Positions 26,774 to 35,052 are shown, counted from the stretch's first letter. The stretch: 64,000 nt of DNA from CBDEUK01 sp965250225 (GCA_965250225.1 CBDFNQ010000031.1:43429-107428), one strand, 5' to 3'. Numbers and translations: made by a program. The notes: generated by a model not told the origin, from the letters alone.

Positions 26774-27301
26774 CTAAACACCAGTTTTGATAATATCTCT
26801 TTTCTTGGTGCTGGGATCGTAAACAAATGAGGCCCAACCCTCATAATAGGTTGAGTGATTTAACATAGGTACATTGCTTGCTTTTATTGCCTTGTACTTT
26901 TCTAGTGGCACTGTGTTTTTTTCATATGGCTCGCAGCTTGGTTCTTGTACTTCACATAAAAATATATCAGGCAGCTCAGAAGATGAAGTTATAGCGTTGT
27001 CGAGTATATATTGGACATGCTTCATAGCCACTTCATCCATATCGGGCTCGTCCCAATGGATTGAATTATGCTGTTTAAACTGTGAGTTATATTCGTACAG
27101 TGGCACACCCTGTTCAGATTTCAACTTTAGGTTTAATTTTGCCTCATAGCAAGGATTACCAATTACAGATATTTCTAGAATATCTTTTGAATCTGGGCTT
27201 CTAAATGAAACTTTTTTACTCTCTAATATGTTGCAGGCAGGATACTCACCTGCAAAAGCGAAGGAAGAAAGTAATACCAAGAATATTCCAGTAATCTTCA
27301 T
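26774..27301 (-). CDS. Secreted protein of unknown function (cassette gene)
   Basis: A short signal peptide (MKITGIFLVLLSSFAFAGEY) and 155 mature residues with four or five Cys (CNILESKKVSF, NPCYEAKLNLKL, FLCEVQEPSCEPYEKN) that could form two disulfides. Mostly beta by pattern. No family recognised. Periplasmic or exported by inference. One-gene cassette ahead of the attC at 27313. Confidence 0.6.
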   Translation of the reverse strand: MKITGIFLVLLSSFAFAGEYPACNILESKKVSFRSPDSKDILEISVIGNPCYEAKLNLKLKSEQGVPLYEYNSQFKQHNSIHWDEPDMDEVAMKHVQYILDNAITSSSELPDIFLCEVQEPSCEPYEKNTVPLEKYKAIKASNVPMLNHSTYYEGWASFVYDPSTKKRDIIKTGV

Positions 27302-27312
27302 ACTTAGTTAAG

Positions 27313-27375
27313 CACCAACGACCTAGCTAACCGGCGCGATGCTTTTTCGCGTCCGTGTTAAGCACCTTGTTAGCC
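27313..27375 (-). repeat. attC site
   Basis: CACCAAC (27313-27319) to GTTAGCC (27369-27375), 63 bases, with CCGGCGCGATG/CGCGTCCG arms. The antitoxin gene stop lies inside it. Confidence 0.75.
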
Positions 27376-27647
27376 ATAATGTCGTGTAGACCACCTGAAA
27401 CATATTTATGAAGCACGCTAGATACTAATGTTTGATAAGGGATACCTTCTTCAAGCGCACGTCTTTGTAATGATTCAAGGTCACGACTTGAGATCCTGAT
27501 GTTAATTCGTTTATCTTTTTTAAATGTTTCTTCAGCAGCAGCTTGCAACATTTTCTTACGTTTTGACGTAAGAATCGATTTAAATTCACCTGCTTCAAAA
27601 TCTTTAAGAATTTGTTTTTCTTCTTTGCTAAGTTTAGGGTCGCTCAT
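27327..27647 (-). CDS. CopG/BrnA-like antitoxin (cassette gene)
   Basis: One hundred and six residues. A lysine-rich N-terminus is followed by a ribbon-helix-helix pattern (DKRINIRISSRDLESLQRRA) and EGIPYQTLVSSVLHKYVSG, the conserved tail of CopG-type antitoxins paired with BrnT-like toxins. The ATG overlaps the toxin stop by four bases, giving toxin-first order. It should neutralise the toxin and repress the pair. The gene end runs into the attC. Confidence 0.82.
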   Translation of the reverse strand: MSDPKLSKEEKQILKDFEAGEFKSILTSKRKKMLQAAAEETFKKDKRINIRISSRDLESLQRRALEEGIPYQTLVSSVLHKYVSGGLHDIMANKVLNTDAKKHRAG

Positions 27648-27922
27648 GATGATTCTCCTAAGTATATCTTTGTAGCCTTTCTACTAGGAATAACTGTTTT
27701 TAAAAATATTTCTTTAGTGTTTTCTACATAAGGAACCAAGTACACATAATCATCTATGTTTATAACAAATACACGTTGATTTGGATATTTGTCACCATTT
27801 GGATGTTCAATATCATCTAATAATGCACCTTGTTGCAAATAGAAAACTATATCCTCAAATGAAATACCACGCTCAGAGATAAGCTGTTGATTTTTAGTGG
27901 AGTTCCAATTTATTGGCTTCAT
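27644..27922 (-). CDS. BrnT-like toxin (cassette gene)
   Basis: Start taken at ATG 27922 (MKPINWNSTKN), which is where the family begins. The 92 residues carry ERGISFEDIVFYLQQGALLDD, EHPNGDKYPNQRVFVINID, YVYLVPYVENTKEIFLKTVI and PSRKATKIYLG, as in BrnT-type RNase toxins of RelE fold. Toxin-antitoxin pairs are frequent in cassette arrays, where they are thought to stabilise the array. The overlap with the antitoxin implies coupled translation. Confidence 0.82.
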   Translation of the reverse strand: MKPINWNSTKNQQLISERGISFEDIVFYLQQGALLDDIEHPNGDKYPNQRVFVINIDDYVYLVPYVENTKEIFLKTVIPSRKATKIYLGESS

Positions 27923-27980
27923 ATAGCAAAGCATAGCACACATGTGTGCCTATTGGCATCATGAATTGTTTCTTTAAATT

Positions 27981-28045
27981 GGCTAACGCTAAGCTAAATG
28001 GCCGCCGCAGTTTGGCGGTCCATTTTGAGCGCTTTATAGTTTGAC
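27981..28045 (-). repeat. attC site
   Basis: GGCTAAC (27981-27987) to GTTTGAC (28039-28045), 65 bases. AAATGGCCGCC and GGCGGTCCATTTT form the main stem. Very like the remnant at 18988. Confidence 0.8.
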
Positions 28046-28136
28046 CATTCCATCTTATACGACACTTTACCTTGATGTTTGTTGGGTGGAATATGTTTCT
28101 ACTGATCACGAATATTGAGCGCCAAGCACACGATGT
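28046..28136. other. Very short gene-free cassette
   Basis: Only 91 bases lie between two attC sites. No reading frame of useful length or ribosome site is seen. It may be a remnant of a deleted gene. Confidence 0.4.
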
Positions 28137-28193
28137 TTCTAACGAATAAGGATATGTTGCGGCTATCGCGCAACATATCCTTATTCGTTATGT
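28137..28193 (-). repeat. Highly palindromic attC site
   Basis: TTCTAAC (28137-28143) to GTTATGT (28187-28193), 57 bases. Bases 28141-28161 and 28169-28189 are perfectly complementary over 21 positions, with loop GCTATCG. Ordinary attC sites have unpaired bases that set strand choice; none are seen in this stem. Confidence 0.75.
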
Positions 28194-28216
28194 GTTTTTG
28201 TCACGGTTAACATTTC

Positions 28217-28753
28217 TTACCAATACTCAGCTTTGTTGAGTGCTTTAACACAACGAGAATTTCCTGCAATTGGCTTAATTTCATCGCCAACCAATGATTG
28301 ACAAAGCCACCCCTCTGGTTGCGATAACTCGAATGGAGCTTTAGCTATTGTTTCAGTAATACACTTAAATCCGACTTTAGAGTAAAAATTTGGGTCGCCA
28401 TAAGTAAACACCAGCTTTATACCATTTTCTTTTAGGTGTTTAATACCATAATTAATCAACTCCTGACCAATGCCTTTCCCTTGGTGGTTTGTATGGATGG
28501 CTACAGGCGATAAAATAAAGGTGTTTTCAGAATTTTCAAATGCCAACCTTGTAAAAAAAATACTACCAATTATTTGATTGCTTTCAGTTGCAATAAAACC
28601 ATATATATCTTGAGCATCAGTGCTTGTCATTATATCTAAAACCAAACTTTCAATTATTGAGCCTTCTTTCTGACCCTCTGAGTCAGAAAATACTCTTAAA
28701 AAGAGTTGTTTGATTTCTTCAATATCAGATTTTTTGTATATGGAAAGTTCCAT
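28217..28753 (-). CDS. GNAT-family N-acetyltransferase (cassette gene)
   Basis: One hundred and seventy-eight residues. Acetyl-CoA binding loop SPVAIHTNHQGKGIGQELI (the Q-x-x-G-x-G/A signature), strand FTYGDPNFYSKVGF and C-terminal VKALNKAEYW match the YhbS-like GNAT group. It may acetylate a small molecule or protein; cassette-borne GNATs include antibiotic-modifying enzymes, but nothing here shows the substrate. One-gene cassette. Confidence 0.85.
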   Translation of the reverse strand: MELSIYKKSDIEEIKQLFLRVFSDSEGQKEGSIIESLVLDIMTSTDAQDIYGFIATESNQIIGSIFFTRLAFENSENTFILSPVAIHTNHQGKGIGQELINYGIKHLKENGIKLVFTYGDPNFYSKVGFKCITETIAKAPFELSQPEGWLCQSLVGDEIKPIAGNSRCVKALNKAEYW

Positions 28754-28810
28754 TTATCTTCTCGATAAGCTAATTGCTTAAATTTTTAACCGTCGCTGAG
28801 TCTTACTACA

Positions 28811-28816
28811 CATAAC
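28811..28816 (-). repeat. Left part of an attC interrupted by the IS1182-type element
   Basis: CATAAC lies directly against the insertion. The remainder of the site resumes at 30594 with a repeated AAC, so removing the element and one AAC gives CATAACGCCGTGC, a normal attC start. Confidence 0.7.
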
Positions 28817-30593
28817 GAGGCTGTAGAAAAACCTGTCTTCGGTTCATTTATTTTTATAGTGCTTTTGGTTTTAATAAAATAGAGGTTGCTTCATTCTTGA
28901 ATATAACTCAGGCCGCCAATCCACCGTAATTCTTTAGCTTCTCAATATTGTGTACTAGACAATACATCTTCCACTGACATTGTACTTTCTTTTTACTGCG
29001 CAAACTGAATCGGTTGAGCCGTTTATTTGAACCTATATTACCAAACACCGGTTCGACTACCGACATTCTGTGACTGTAACTCTGTTTTCCCTTGTCGCTA
29101 TCCACTCGGTGCTTCATCCAATCAGTGAAGTTCGGTGCTCTTTTACTCTCCAGGACAAATGAGACCTGTCGACCGTGGCCCTCTCGGGTGTTCGCAGAGC
29201 TTGGGTTTCTCATGCATTGATGTTTCAATTTGCAGCCTCGACATTTTGTCAGCCGTCCTTCAAAAAATAATTTATAACTGCCTTGTTGATCATGGCCTTC
29301 TTTCTTTAGCCACATCGCCTCGCCTGCCGGGCAGATGCAACTTTTCTTGGTAGGATCGAAACGGAATTCACTGGCAGGGATGACGTTGATTGTTTTCTTT
29401 TTAGTGTTTGTTTTCCGTTTGCCGTATTTGCTTTTCTGCTCGGCGAATTTTGGATCCCGACTGCGAAATTTGTTGTCGGGGATATAACCATTGATCCTAT
29501 TCTCGTGCAGATATTTCATATTCGCTTCATTGGCAAATCCGGTATCTGCGGTCACTATGATGTCGTCCTGATATATATTGTTGCTGATCCCCAATCGTTT
29601 GTAGCGTTCTTTAATCGTCTCCAATACAGGTTGTAAGGTATAGTGTTCCTGGCCTGCTCCGAAGGCTTGAGCATCAATGATCACTTGATGTTTTTTATCG
29701 ACCGAGGCAACGCCATTGTACCCCTGAATAGTCCCTTTGTTGGTGGTCATCTTGGCGCTTTCATTATCGGTGATATTACTTTTGACTTGACCCACATGGA
29801 TGTGGAGAATGCCGGTTTTGCAGGAGCATAAACCTGCCTTTGGGTCTTTTACCTTGGCCCATCCGTGGGCTGTTGGACTTTAAAAATTGATCTATCTTCT
29901 CATGCGCTTTATTTAATGTCTCAATGGCCTGCTCGGTGCGCTTGTGTCTCTCTTCATCACGACTTTCATTCTTGTCTAACTGTTGATGTTCGTTTATATG
30001 ATGATGGATCTGACGTTTAATTTTCTCGCGCTTTTCTGCCAGCTCTTTAAAGGTCCCCGACCATTCTTTTGAGGCATCCGATGGCATCTTGCAACCATCA
30101 ATCGCAAACAACTCATGGCCCAGTAATCCTTGCTCATGACAGACCAATAACACCTGTTCAAACAAATCCGCTATCTCAGTTGCACAGGAACTGACAAACT
30201 CTGCAATCGTTGTAAAATGCGGCACGCTATCACACGACAAGGCTTTAAATATGATGTTCGTTTGACAACACCATTGGATCTCGCGACTTGATGTTATTCC
30301 TTTAGAGTAAGCGAACAGGATGACCTTCAACAAGATAGCCGGGTCAATGGCAGGGCGGCCGTTGTCATCGTTGTTATACCGAGGATAAAAAACAGACAGG
30401 TCTAACGTGTTCTCTATTAAGTAATGAACGGCGTGTTCGAAGGTGCCCGCTTGAAGTTGGTCTTGATAATTGATCACCACCATTGAACTCTGATTGTGAT
30501 CATAAGGAATGAATTTAGGCATTTAAAGTGCTCTTTATGGGTTGCGCTATTTTACCAAATCTAAGGTGGAAATAGGGGTTTTTCTACAGCCTC
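28817..30593 (-). mobile_element. IS1182-family insertion sequence
   Basis: Ends are 17-base inverted repeats starting GAGGCTGTAGAAAAACC (28817-28833; right copy complementary at 30577-30593). AAC at 28814-28816 and 30594-30596 looks like a target duplication. Total 1777 bases. The transposase is on the minus strand and frameshifted. Inserted inside an attC site. Confidence 0.85.
28908..30522 (-). pseudogene. IS1182-family transposase, frameshifted
   Basis: The N-terminal frame starts at ATG 30522 (MPKFIPYDHNQSSMVVINY, YSKGITSSREIQWCCQ, AIDGCKMPSDASKEWSGT) and ends near 29776. The C-terminal frame resumes with SNITDNESAKMTTNKGTIQG and ends EKLKNYGGLAA at 28908. Comparing with the family, about 46 extra bases (around 29796-29842, containing GCAGG/CCTGC inverted words) shift the frame between GKRPK and QVKSN. 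Catalytic acidic residues lie on both sides. Probably inactive unless frameshifting rescues it. Confidence 0.82.
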
Positions 30594-30652
30594 AACGCCG
30601 TGCTCAGCCGTGGCCTGCGTAGCAGGCCATCGGTTGCAGCACCTGGTTATAA
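30594..30652 (-). repeat. Right part of attC interrupted by the IS1182-type element
   Basis: From the duplicated AAC to GTTATAA (30646-30652). GTGCTCAGCCG / CGGTTGCAGCAC and TGGCCTGC / GCAGGCCA form the two stem steps. Confidence 0.75.
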
Positions 30653-30659
30653 GGCAATT

Positions 30660-31106
30660 TCATAAAAGACGCTGGCCTAATGAGAATGCCACTGAAAAGA
30701 CTAACAAAAAAATACCGGCACAGAATGTTCCAATTTGCCACCAGAATATGCCCCAAGTCTTTTTGCCAAGGTTATCGGTTAGCAATCGAAGGCTTTGTGT
30801 TTCCACCTCTTTATCTTTTTTGTCACGTATTCGAGTTATTTTTGCAGTTGCCCGGAAATCCCTAAGTCTATTAATTGTGCACCAAATCCCGAATCCACCA
30901 GATGACAAAAACAAAATTATAGATACCGAAAAAGCACATACATTCCAAGATTCCGGTGTAAAACTTTTATTCAATAGTAGTGACATACAGAATCCAAGTG
31001 CCGCTACTGTGAAGGTGAGAAATAGATTTATTGAATAAGATAATTGAGCAACTGTGATCGCTTGCCACCTGGTTTTGCTATCTATGTTGTTTTCATTGTC
31101 TGTCAT
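30660..31106 (-). CDS. Four-span membrane protein of unknown function (cassette gene)
   Basis: One hundred and forty-eight residues with two helical hairpins: INLFLTFTVAALGFCMSLLL with VCAFSVSIILFLSSGGFGIW, and a later WGIFWWQIGTFCAGIFLLVF pair, split by a basic loop (FRATAKITRIRDKKDKEVE). The loop should be cytosolic. No family recognised. Stop lies 8 bases from the attC core. Confidence 0.6.
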   Translation of the reverse strand: MTDNENNIDSKTRWQAITVAQLSYSINLFLTFTVAALGFCMSLLLNKSFTPESWNVCAFSVSIILFLSSGGFGIWCTINRLRDFRATAKITRIRDKKDKEVETQSLRLLTDNLGKKTWGIFWWQIGTFCAGIFLLVFSVAFSLGQRLL

Positions 31107-31116
31107 CTAGCTTGCC

Positions 31117-31174
31117 TTATAACGGCCAAGCCAAGGGGCGGCGTAGCCGTCCCGTTTGGGCGCCTTGTTATGAT
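31117..31174 (-). repeat. attC site
   Basis: TTATAAC (31117-31123) to GTTATGA (31168-31174), 58 bases, with CAAGGGGCGGCG / CGTCCCGTTTGG arms. It touches the stop of the next cassette gene. Confidence 0.75.
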
Positions 31175-31587
31175 TAATTTCCCCAATAATAAAAATCATT
31201 ATCGTTATATATCTTTCCAGCATTAATTTGGTTTCGTTTCATAGCATATTTTGCAGTGTCCAATGATGCATCATGTATTGCGATACCTACGCTACAACCA
31301 ACAGGTTCATTTGGTAAGTTGTTTATTGTTTCCATCCAGGACATTTCTGGGTATGGAATTTTAATTTCTTGGATATCTGTGTCAGTGACAGTTAGTCTGA
31401 AAAAAACACCTGAAGTAAGAAAGTACTGGATGGATTCTTTTGGAACCTCATCGGTAACTCTCTCCTCACTGCAATCTAAACCTGATATGTATAGGATTCC
31501 AATATCCGGAAACTTGATGTCCTGAGCCATAACATTAAATGTGGCTCCCAGAAATAAGGCTAGCAATATAGGTTTGTAATTAATCAT
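31174..31587 (-). CDS. Secreted protein of unknown function (cassette gene)
   Basis: Start at ATG 31587 (MINYKPILLALFLG) gives a signal peptide ending at VMAQ; the longer form from 31608 reads into the attC. The mature part (about 117 residues) has two Cys (GLDCSEE, VGCSVGIAIHDAS) and ends in an Asn/Asp-rich tail (IYNDNDFYYWGN). No family recognised. Confidence 0.55.
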   Translation of the reverse strand: MINYKPILLALFLGATFNVMAQDIKFPDIGILYISGLDCSEERVTDEVPKESIQYFLTSGVFFRLTVTDTDIQEIKIPYPEMSWMETINNLPNEPVGCSVGIAIHDASLDTAKYAMKRNQINAGKIYNDNDFYYWGN

Positions 31588-31684
31588 AACGATTAGCATA
31601 AGGGGCAACTAAAAACGTGCGGAGCACGGCTTTTAGTTGTCCAAATGAGCGACAAGCGAATATTCTTGATGCACTTGTTAGGGA
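31584..31684 (-). repeat. attC site
   Basis: TCATAAC (31584-31590) to GTTAGGG (31678-31684), 101 bases. GGGGCAACTAAAA and TTTTAGTTGTCC form a strong stem around a GTGCGGAGCAC hairpin. Confidence 0.8.
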
Positions 31685-32061
31685 TTTTGTTGTTCACTGT
31701 TAAGCTCCTTTTTTGCACCGATAAATGAGCCAAAAGCAGAAAGCGCAACTCCACTTAAAACAACAATGGAAATGAACCATATTTCCCCTTTTGATTTTAT
31801 AATTGTTATAGCTATTAACATTACAATGATACCTACTATACCGCCAATTATTAAATACCTTGAGATGTATTTTGAATGCATTTTATTTGCAGCGATAAAA
31901 CCACCTAAGATTAATGATGGCACACTAATTAAAAAAGGAAATAAAGATAGACTGATTTCGACAAATGAAGATAGGAGTATAGGTATGGTTAACCAAAGAA
32001 TAAAAACTGCAATATAAGTGGCAATAACTCCATAAATTATTGGTTTTAATAAATTATGCAT
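31678..32061 (-). CDS. Four-span membrane protein of unknown function (cassette gene)
   Basis: One hundred and twenty-seven residues, nearly all hydrophobic: IIYGVIATYIAVFILWLTI, FLISVPSLILGGFIAAN, YLIIGGIVGIIVMLIAITII and FISIVVLSGVALSAFGSFIG, ending in a short polar tail. The small-residue pattern resembles small integral membrane proteins common in cassettes. Function unknown. Stop lies inside the attC. Confidence 0.6.
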   Translation of the reverse strand: MHNLLKPIIYGVIATYIAVFILWLTIPILLSSFVEISLSLFPFLISVPSLILGGFIAANKMHSKYISRYLIIGGIVGIIVMLIAITIIKSKGEIWFISIVVLSGVALSAFGSFIGAKKELNSEQQNP

Positions 32062-32076
32062 AGGTTATTTTATTAT

Positions 32077-32160
32077 CCCTAACGTTTGAGTTAAAGGGTT
32101 TTTTAAAAGAGAAGCGAGAGCGCCGCTTTTAAAAAATCCGTTTTGAACGACTTGTTGAAC
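32077..32160 (-). repeat. attC site adjoining an IS91-type element
   Basis: CCCTAAC (32077-32083) to an exact GTTGAAC (32154-32160), 84 bases, with GGTTTTTTAAAAG / CTTTTAAAAAATCC stem. The IS91-type element starts directly after GAAC. Confidence 0.8.
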
Positions 32161-32193
32161 GAAGCCGCTAGCGCGGCAGAAGTTCTAAATATC

Positions 32194-32252
32194 CGATAAT
32201 TCCTCAACCTCGCTCAATTCCGAGTGAGGTTTATAACCATGAGGAATTATCG
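32194..32252 (+). promoter_or_regulatory. Long hairpin over the recombinase start
   Basis: CGATAATTCCTCA (32194-32206) is perfectly complementary to 32240-32252, and an inner ACCTCGCTC / GAGTGAGGT step extends the stem. It covers the ATG at 32239, so it could limit translation or act as a replication or recombination site of the element. Confidence 0.5.
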
Positions 32253-33159
32253 AATGAACAAAACACAACAACAGCGTTACGAGTCGCTGTACGAACAACA
32301 TGTTAACGCACTCAAACGCCAGGGTAAAAGTAAATCGACTATTGATGTCTATGCGCGTGCCGTTAGACGAGTCACGGCCTACTTTGACCGTTGCCCGGAC
32401 AAACTCAATGTCAACGATCTAAAAACCTTCTTCGCATCACTGGTTGAAACCCATTCCTGGAGCACCGTCAAAGTCGATCGTAATGGACTGCAATTCTTCT
32501 ACAAACATGTTTTGAATAAAAAGTGGGAATGGGTCAATATCGTCAAGCCACCCATCGTCAGATCCCTGCCCGATATCCTGACCCCCGATGAGATAACTCA
32601 GCTGATATCTCACACCAAAGAAGCGCGCTATCAAATCTACATTCTCACGGTGTACAGTATGGGGCTACGTCTGGGCGAAGCCTTGGATCTGAAGATCGGT
32701 GACATTGACTCACAATCCATGCGTGTCCATATCCGCAAGGGCAAGGGACGTAAAGATCGCTATGTTACCTTGCCAAAGAGAACCTTACAGGTATTGCGAA
32801 CGTACTGGGCAACACATCGCCACCCGCAGTTCATTTTCCCGGCGGGTAAAAATAATGTCGAACGACACCAAGCCACGCGGCACATGGACAAAGGCGGCAC
32901 TCAGAAATCTTTCCGGGCCCTTGTCCGTAGCGCCGGTATTCATAAACAGGTATCCATCCACACACTACGGCACTGCTATGGTACCCATCTGGTCGAAGTT
33001 GGCTTGAACCTGCGTGCCATTCAAACCGAGATGGGTCATGAATGCCCGAAGACAACGGCGCTCTATACTCAACTGACAGAAATCACGCAACAAAATACCC
33101 GTGAACTCATTGAACGCATGGTCGAACGATTGACCTTGTCAATGACCGGTGAGGGTTGA
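32239..33159 (+). CDS. Tyrosine recombinase of the IS91-type element
   Basis: Core-binding SAM-like N-domain (KSTIDVYARAVRRVTAYFDR) and catalytic domain with all residues: Arg in YSMGLRLGEALDL, Lys in RKGKGRKDRYVTL, His-x-x-Arg in HTLRHCYGTHL, His in EMGHECPKTT and Tyr in ALYTQLTE. It lacks the extra patch that marks integron integrases, so it is not IntI. ATG 32254, past the hairpin, is an alternative start. Four bases separate it from the transposase gene, so they are co-expressed. Confidence 0.85.
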   Translation: MRNYRMNKTQQQRYESLYEQHVNALKRQGKSKSTIDVYARAVRRVTAYFDRCPDKLNVNDLKTFFASLVETHSWSTVKVDRNGLQFFYKHVLNKKWEWVNIVKPPIVRSLPDILTPDEITQLISHTKEARYQIYILTVYSMGLRLGEALDLKIGDIDSQSMRVHIRKGKGRKDRYVTLPKRTLQVLRTYWATHRHPQFIFPAGKNNVERHQATRHMDKGGTQKSFRALVRSAGIHKQVSIHTLRHCYGTHLVEVGLNLRAIQTEMGHECPKTTALYTQLTEITQQNTRELIERMVERLTLSMTGEG

Positions 33160-33162
33160 GCC

Positions 33163-34212
33163 ATGGAACTCGCCTCAATCATTGAACAGTATCAAGCCCC
33201 ATTATATGCACGCTATGGAGCATCGTTGTTGCCCGTACAAAAACAGCTGTTAAACGCGATTATCCATTGCCGCACTGAACGCTATGGCGAGATGGTACTT
33301 CGCTGTGATGACTGTTCAGAGCAACAACGGTGTTTCCATTCCTGCGGACATCGCAGTTGTCCTCGTTGTCAAAACCATGAGACGACACAGTGGTTACAAC
33401 GCCAACGGCAAAAGTTGTTGCCGGTTGATTACTTCATGGTGACGTTTACCTTGCCTTATGAATTGCGTTCACTGGCCTGGCAACATCCAAAGACCGTATA
33501 CAACGCACTCTTCACTTGTGCATCGAGCACCTTGAAAGATTTTGGACACAACGATAAAAAACTCGGGGGTTGCATGGGCATGACGGCGGTATTGCACACG
33601 CACTCCCGGCGTCTTGACTATCATCCGCATGTCCATGTCGTCGTACCCGGTGGTTGTCTGAACCGGCAACGCCGACAATGGCAGAAGATGAAAGGCAAAT
33701 ACCTCTTTAATGAATTTGCCTTGGCCAAGGTTTTTCGAGGGCGTTTGTTGGAGTCCTTAACCTCACAAGGCTTGTCGATCCCCAATAAACTACCGGACAA
33801 GTGGGTGGTGGATTGTCTTCCTGTCGGCAAAGGCAAACCCGCGCTGGAATACTTATCGCGTTACCTGTACCGAGGCGTTATCTGTGAGAAGAACATTATT
33901 GCTGAGCAGGATGGCAAGGTGACGTTTAAGTATGTCGATAGCAGTTCAGGGTTAGCGCAATACCGCACACTCAAGGGCGAAGATTTCCTCTGGTTGTTGT
34001 TGCAGCATGTGTTGCCAAAAGGCTTTCGACGTGTGCGGGACTTTGGTTTCCTACATGGTAATGGCCGAAAAATGTTGATGTTAATACAGTGGGTCTTGCG
34101 TGTCGTTATCGACAGAAAAGCAACCGTATCTCGACCTCCGTTTACCTGTCCCAACTGTAAAGGCGCAATGAACATCATTGCCTTTATCCGACCAAGCTGG
34201 CGCTCGGGGTAA
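33163..34212 (+). CDS. IS91-family HUH transposase
   Basis: N-terminal zinc-finger (CDDCSEQQRCFHSCGHRSCP), HUH motif in DYHPHVHVVVPGG and the Tyr helix in LEYLSRYLYRGV, followed by a C-terminal zinc ribbon start (FTCPNCKGAM). Rolling-circle transposition by single-strand nicking is the known mechanism. Length 349 is within range. Its 3' flank (34213-34419) is non-coding and should contain the origin or terminus of transposition. Confidence 0.88.
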   Translation: MELASIIEQYQAPLYARYGASLLPVQKQLLNAIIHCRTERYGEMVLRCDDCSEQQRCFHSCGHRSCPRCQNHETTQWLQRQRQKLLPVDYFMVTFTLPYELRSLAWQHPKTVYNALFTCASSTLKDFGHNDKKLGGCMGMTAVLHTHSRRLDYHPHVHVVVPGGCLNRQRRQWQKMKGKYLFNEFALAKVFRGRLLESLTSQGLSIPNKLPDKWVVDCLPVGKGKPALEYLSRYLYRGVICEKNIIAEQDGKVTFKYVDSSSGLAQYRTLKGEDFLWLLLQHVLPKGFRRVRDFGFLHGNGRKMLMLIQWVLRVVIDRKATVSRPPFTCPNCKGAMNIIAFIRPSWRSG

Positions 34213-34419
34213 CAAACTCGAAGCCATTAAAACAACAAACACATTCAACACAGGAGTCTGTTCACGGTTATGACGACATGGAGTTATTATTTAATTCCCT
34301 TTACCGGGACAAGGCATTTGCTCGCCCGGAAAAAAAGTCTTTCGCTTCCGACCGACAATCTACTGATATTCCAAAAAAGATATTTGCTATTATAAGTACC
34401 GAGTAAACTGACCGGGCTT

Positions 34420-34471
34420 GTTCAACAACGGGATAATGTCGCGGCTATCGCGCGACATATCCTTGTTCATT
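34420..34471 (-). repeat. attC site beside the IS91-type element
   Basis: GTTCAAC (34420-34426) is an exact RYYYAAC box; right box GTTCATT (34465-34471). The centre GCGGCTATCGCGC and arms closely resemble the palindromic attC at 28137. Confidence 0.7.
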
Positions 34472-35042
34472 AGAGCTTTTTGTATGCATGCTCTACTTTA
34501 GCATTAATTTGTTCTGCGATTGTTTGTGCTTTACGCATTGTTTCTTGGACTTGCTCCCAATTTTCCCAATGCTCAGCCCAAACCTCTTTACCTACAATTT
34601 CCTCGAAGTCCATGTTTGTTGGGTTTCCCCAGTTTTCATATTTTTCGAGTCTTTCAATTCGTTCTTTTAGGTTTGAAATGCCTTTTGTTTTTGGTGATAA
34701 AGGAGCATCACTAAGTATCCATTGGTGCCAATCTTTATTACCTTTAGATTGATTGCACTTTCCACAAGCAGGAACAAGGTTATGTATTTCGGAAATGTAA
34801 CCAGTTGGCTTTTTATTTAAAACCAATGGTCTTAAATGATCCCACTCTGTTGCAAGGGAGCCACAGTATGAACATTGATAATTATCATTTAGCATTTCTA
34901 GAATAGTTAACGCTTCTTTTACTTGCTCCTCTGTTGGAACAACAACTGGAATTATTGAATTAATAAATGCATTTGTAATACTTGAAGATCTACCCGTGAT
35001 TTTCATTGGCTTGGGCATTTTAAATAAAGGTAGATACTTCAT
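34470..35042 (-). CDS. HNH endonuclease (cassette gene)
   Basis: One hundred and ninety residues. The treble-clef HNH core reads YQCSYCGSLATEWDHLRPLV then NLVPACGKCNQSKGNKDWHQW: four zinc Cys, the catalytic His (WDH), Asn (NLVP) and a downstream Asn/Lys pair. A helical C-terminus follows. Could be a nicking or restriction-like enzyme; no partner methylase lies in the same cassette (a methyltransferase of small-molecule type is at 25011). Defence role is possible but unproven. Confidence 0.82.
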   Translation of the reverse strand: MKYLPLFKMPKPMKITGRSSSITNAFINSIIPVVVPTEEQVKEALTILEMLNDNYQCSYCGSLATEWDHLRPLVLNKKPTGYISEIHNLVPACGKCNQSKGNKDWHQWILSDAPLSPKTKGISNLKERIERLEKYENWGNPTNMDFEEIVGKEVWAEHWENWEQVQETMRKAQTIAEQINAKVEHAYKKL

Positions 35043-35052
35043 ATTTTTATAG

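Larger units (their letters stand above)
32161..34419 (+). mobile_element. IS91-family element with upstream tyrosine recombinase gene
   Basis: About 2.26 kb between GTTGAAC (32154-32160) and GTTCAAC (34420-34426). IS91 elements have no inverted repeats and target GAAC/CAAG tetranucleotides, which fits GAAC at the left flank. The left end has a CCGC...GCGG hairpin (32165-32176). It carries a Y-recombinase and a HUH transposase in tandem, an arrangement known from a subset of IS91 relatives. Confidence 0.75.

Noticed and set aside
32239..33159. Tyrosine recombinase as the array's integron integrase
   Set aside because: It lacks the integron-specific insert, is four bases from an IS91-type transposase and sits mid-array in the wrong place; the intI remnant is at 37067.
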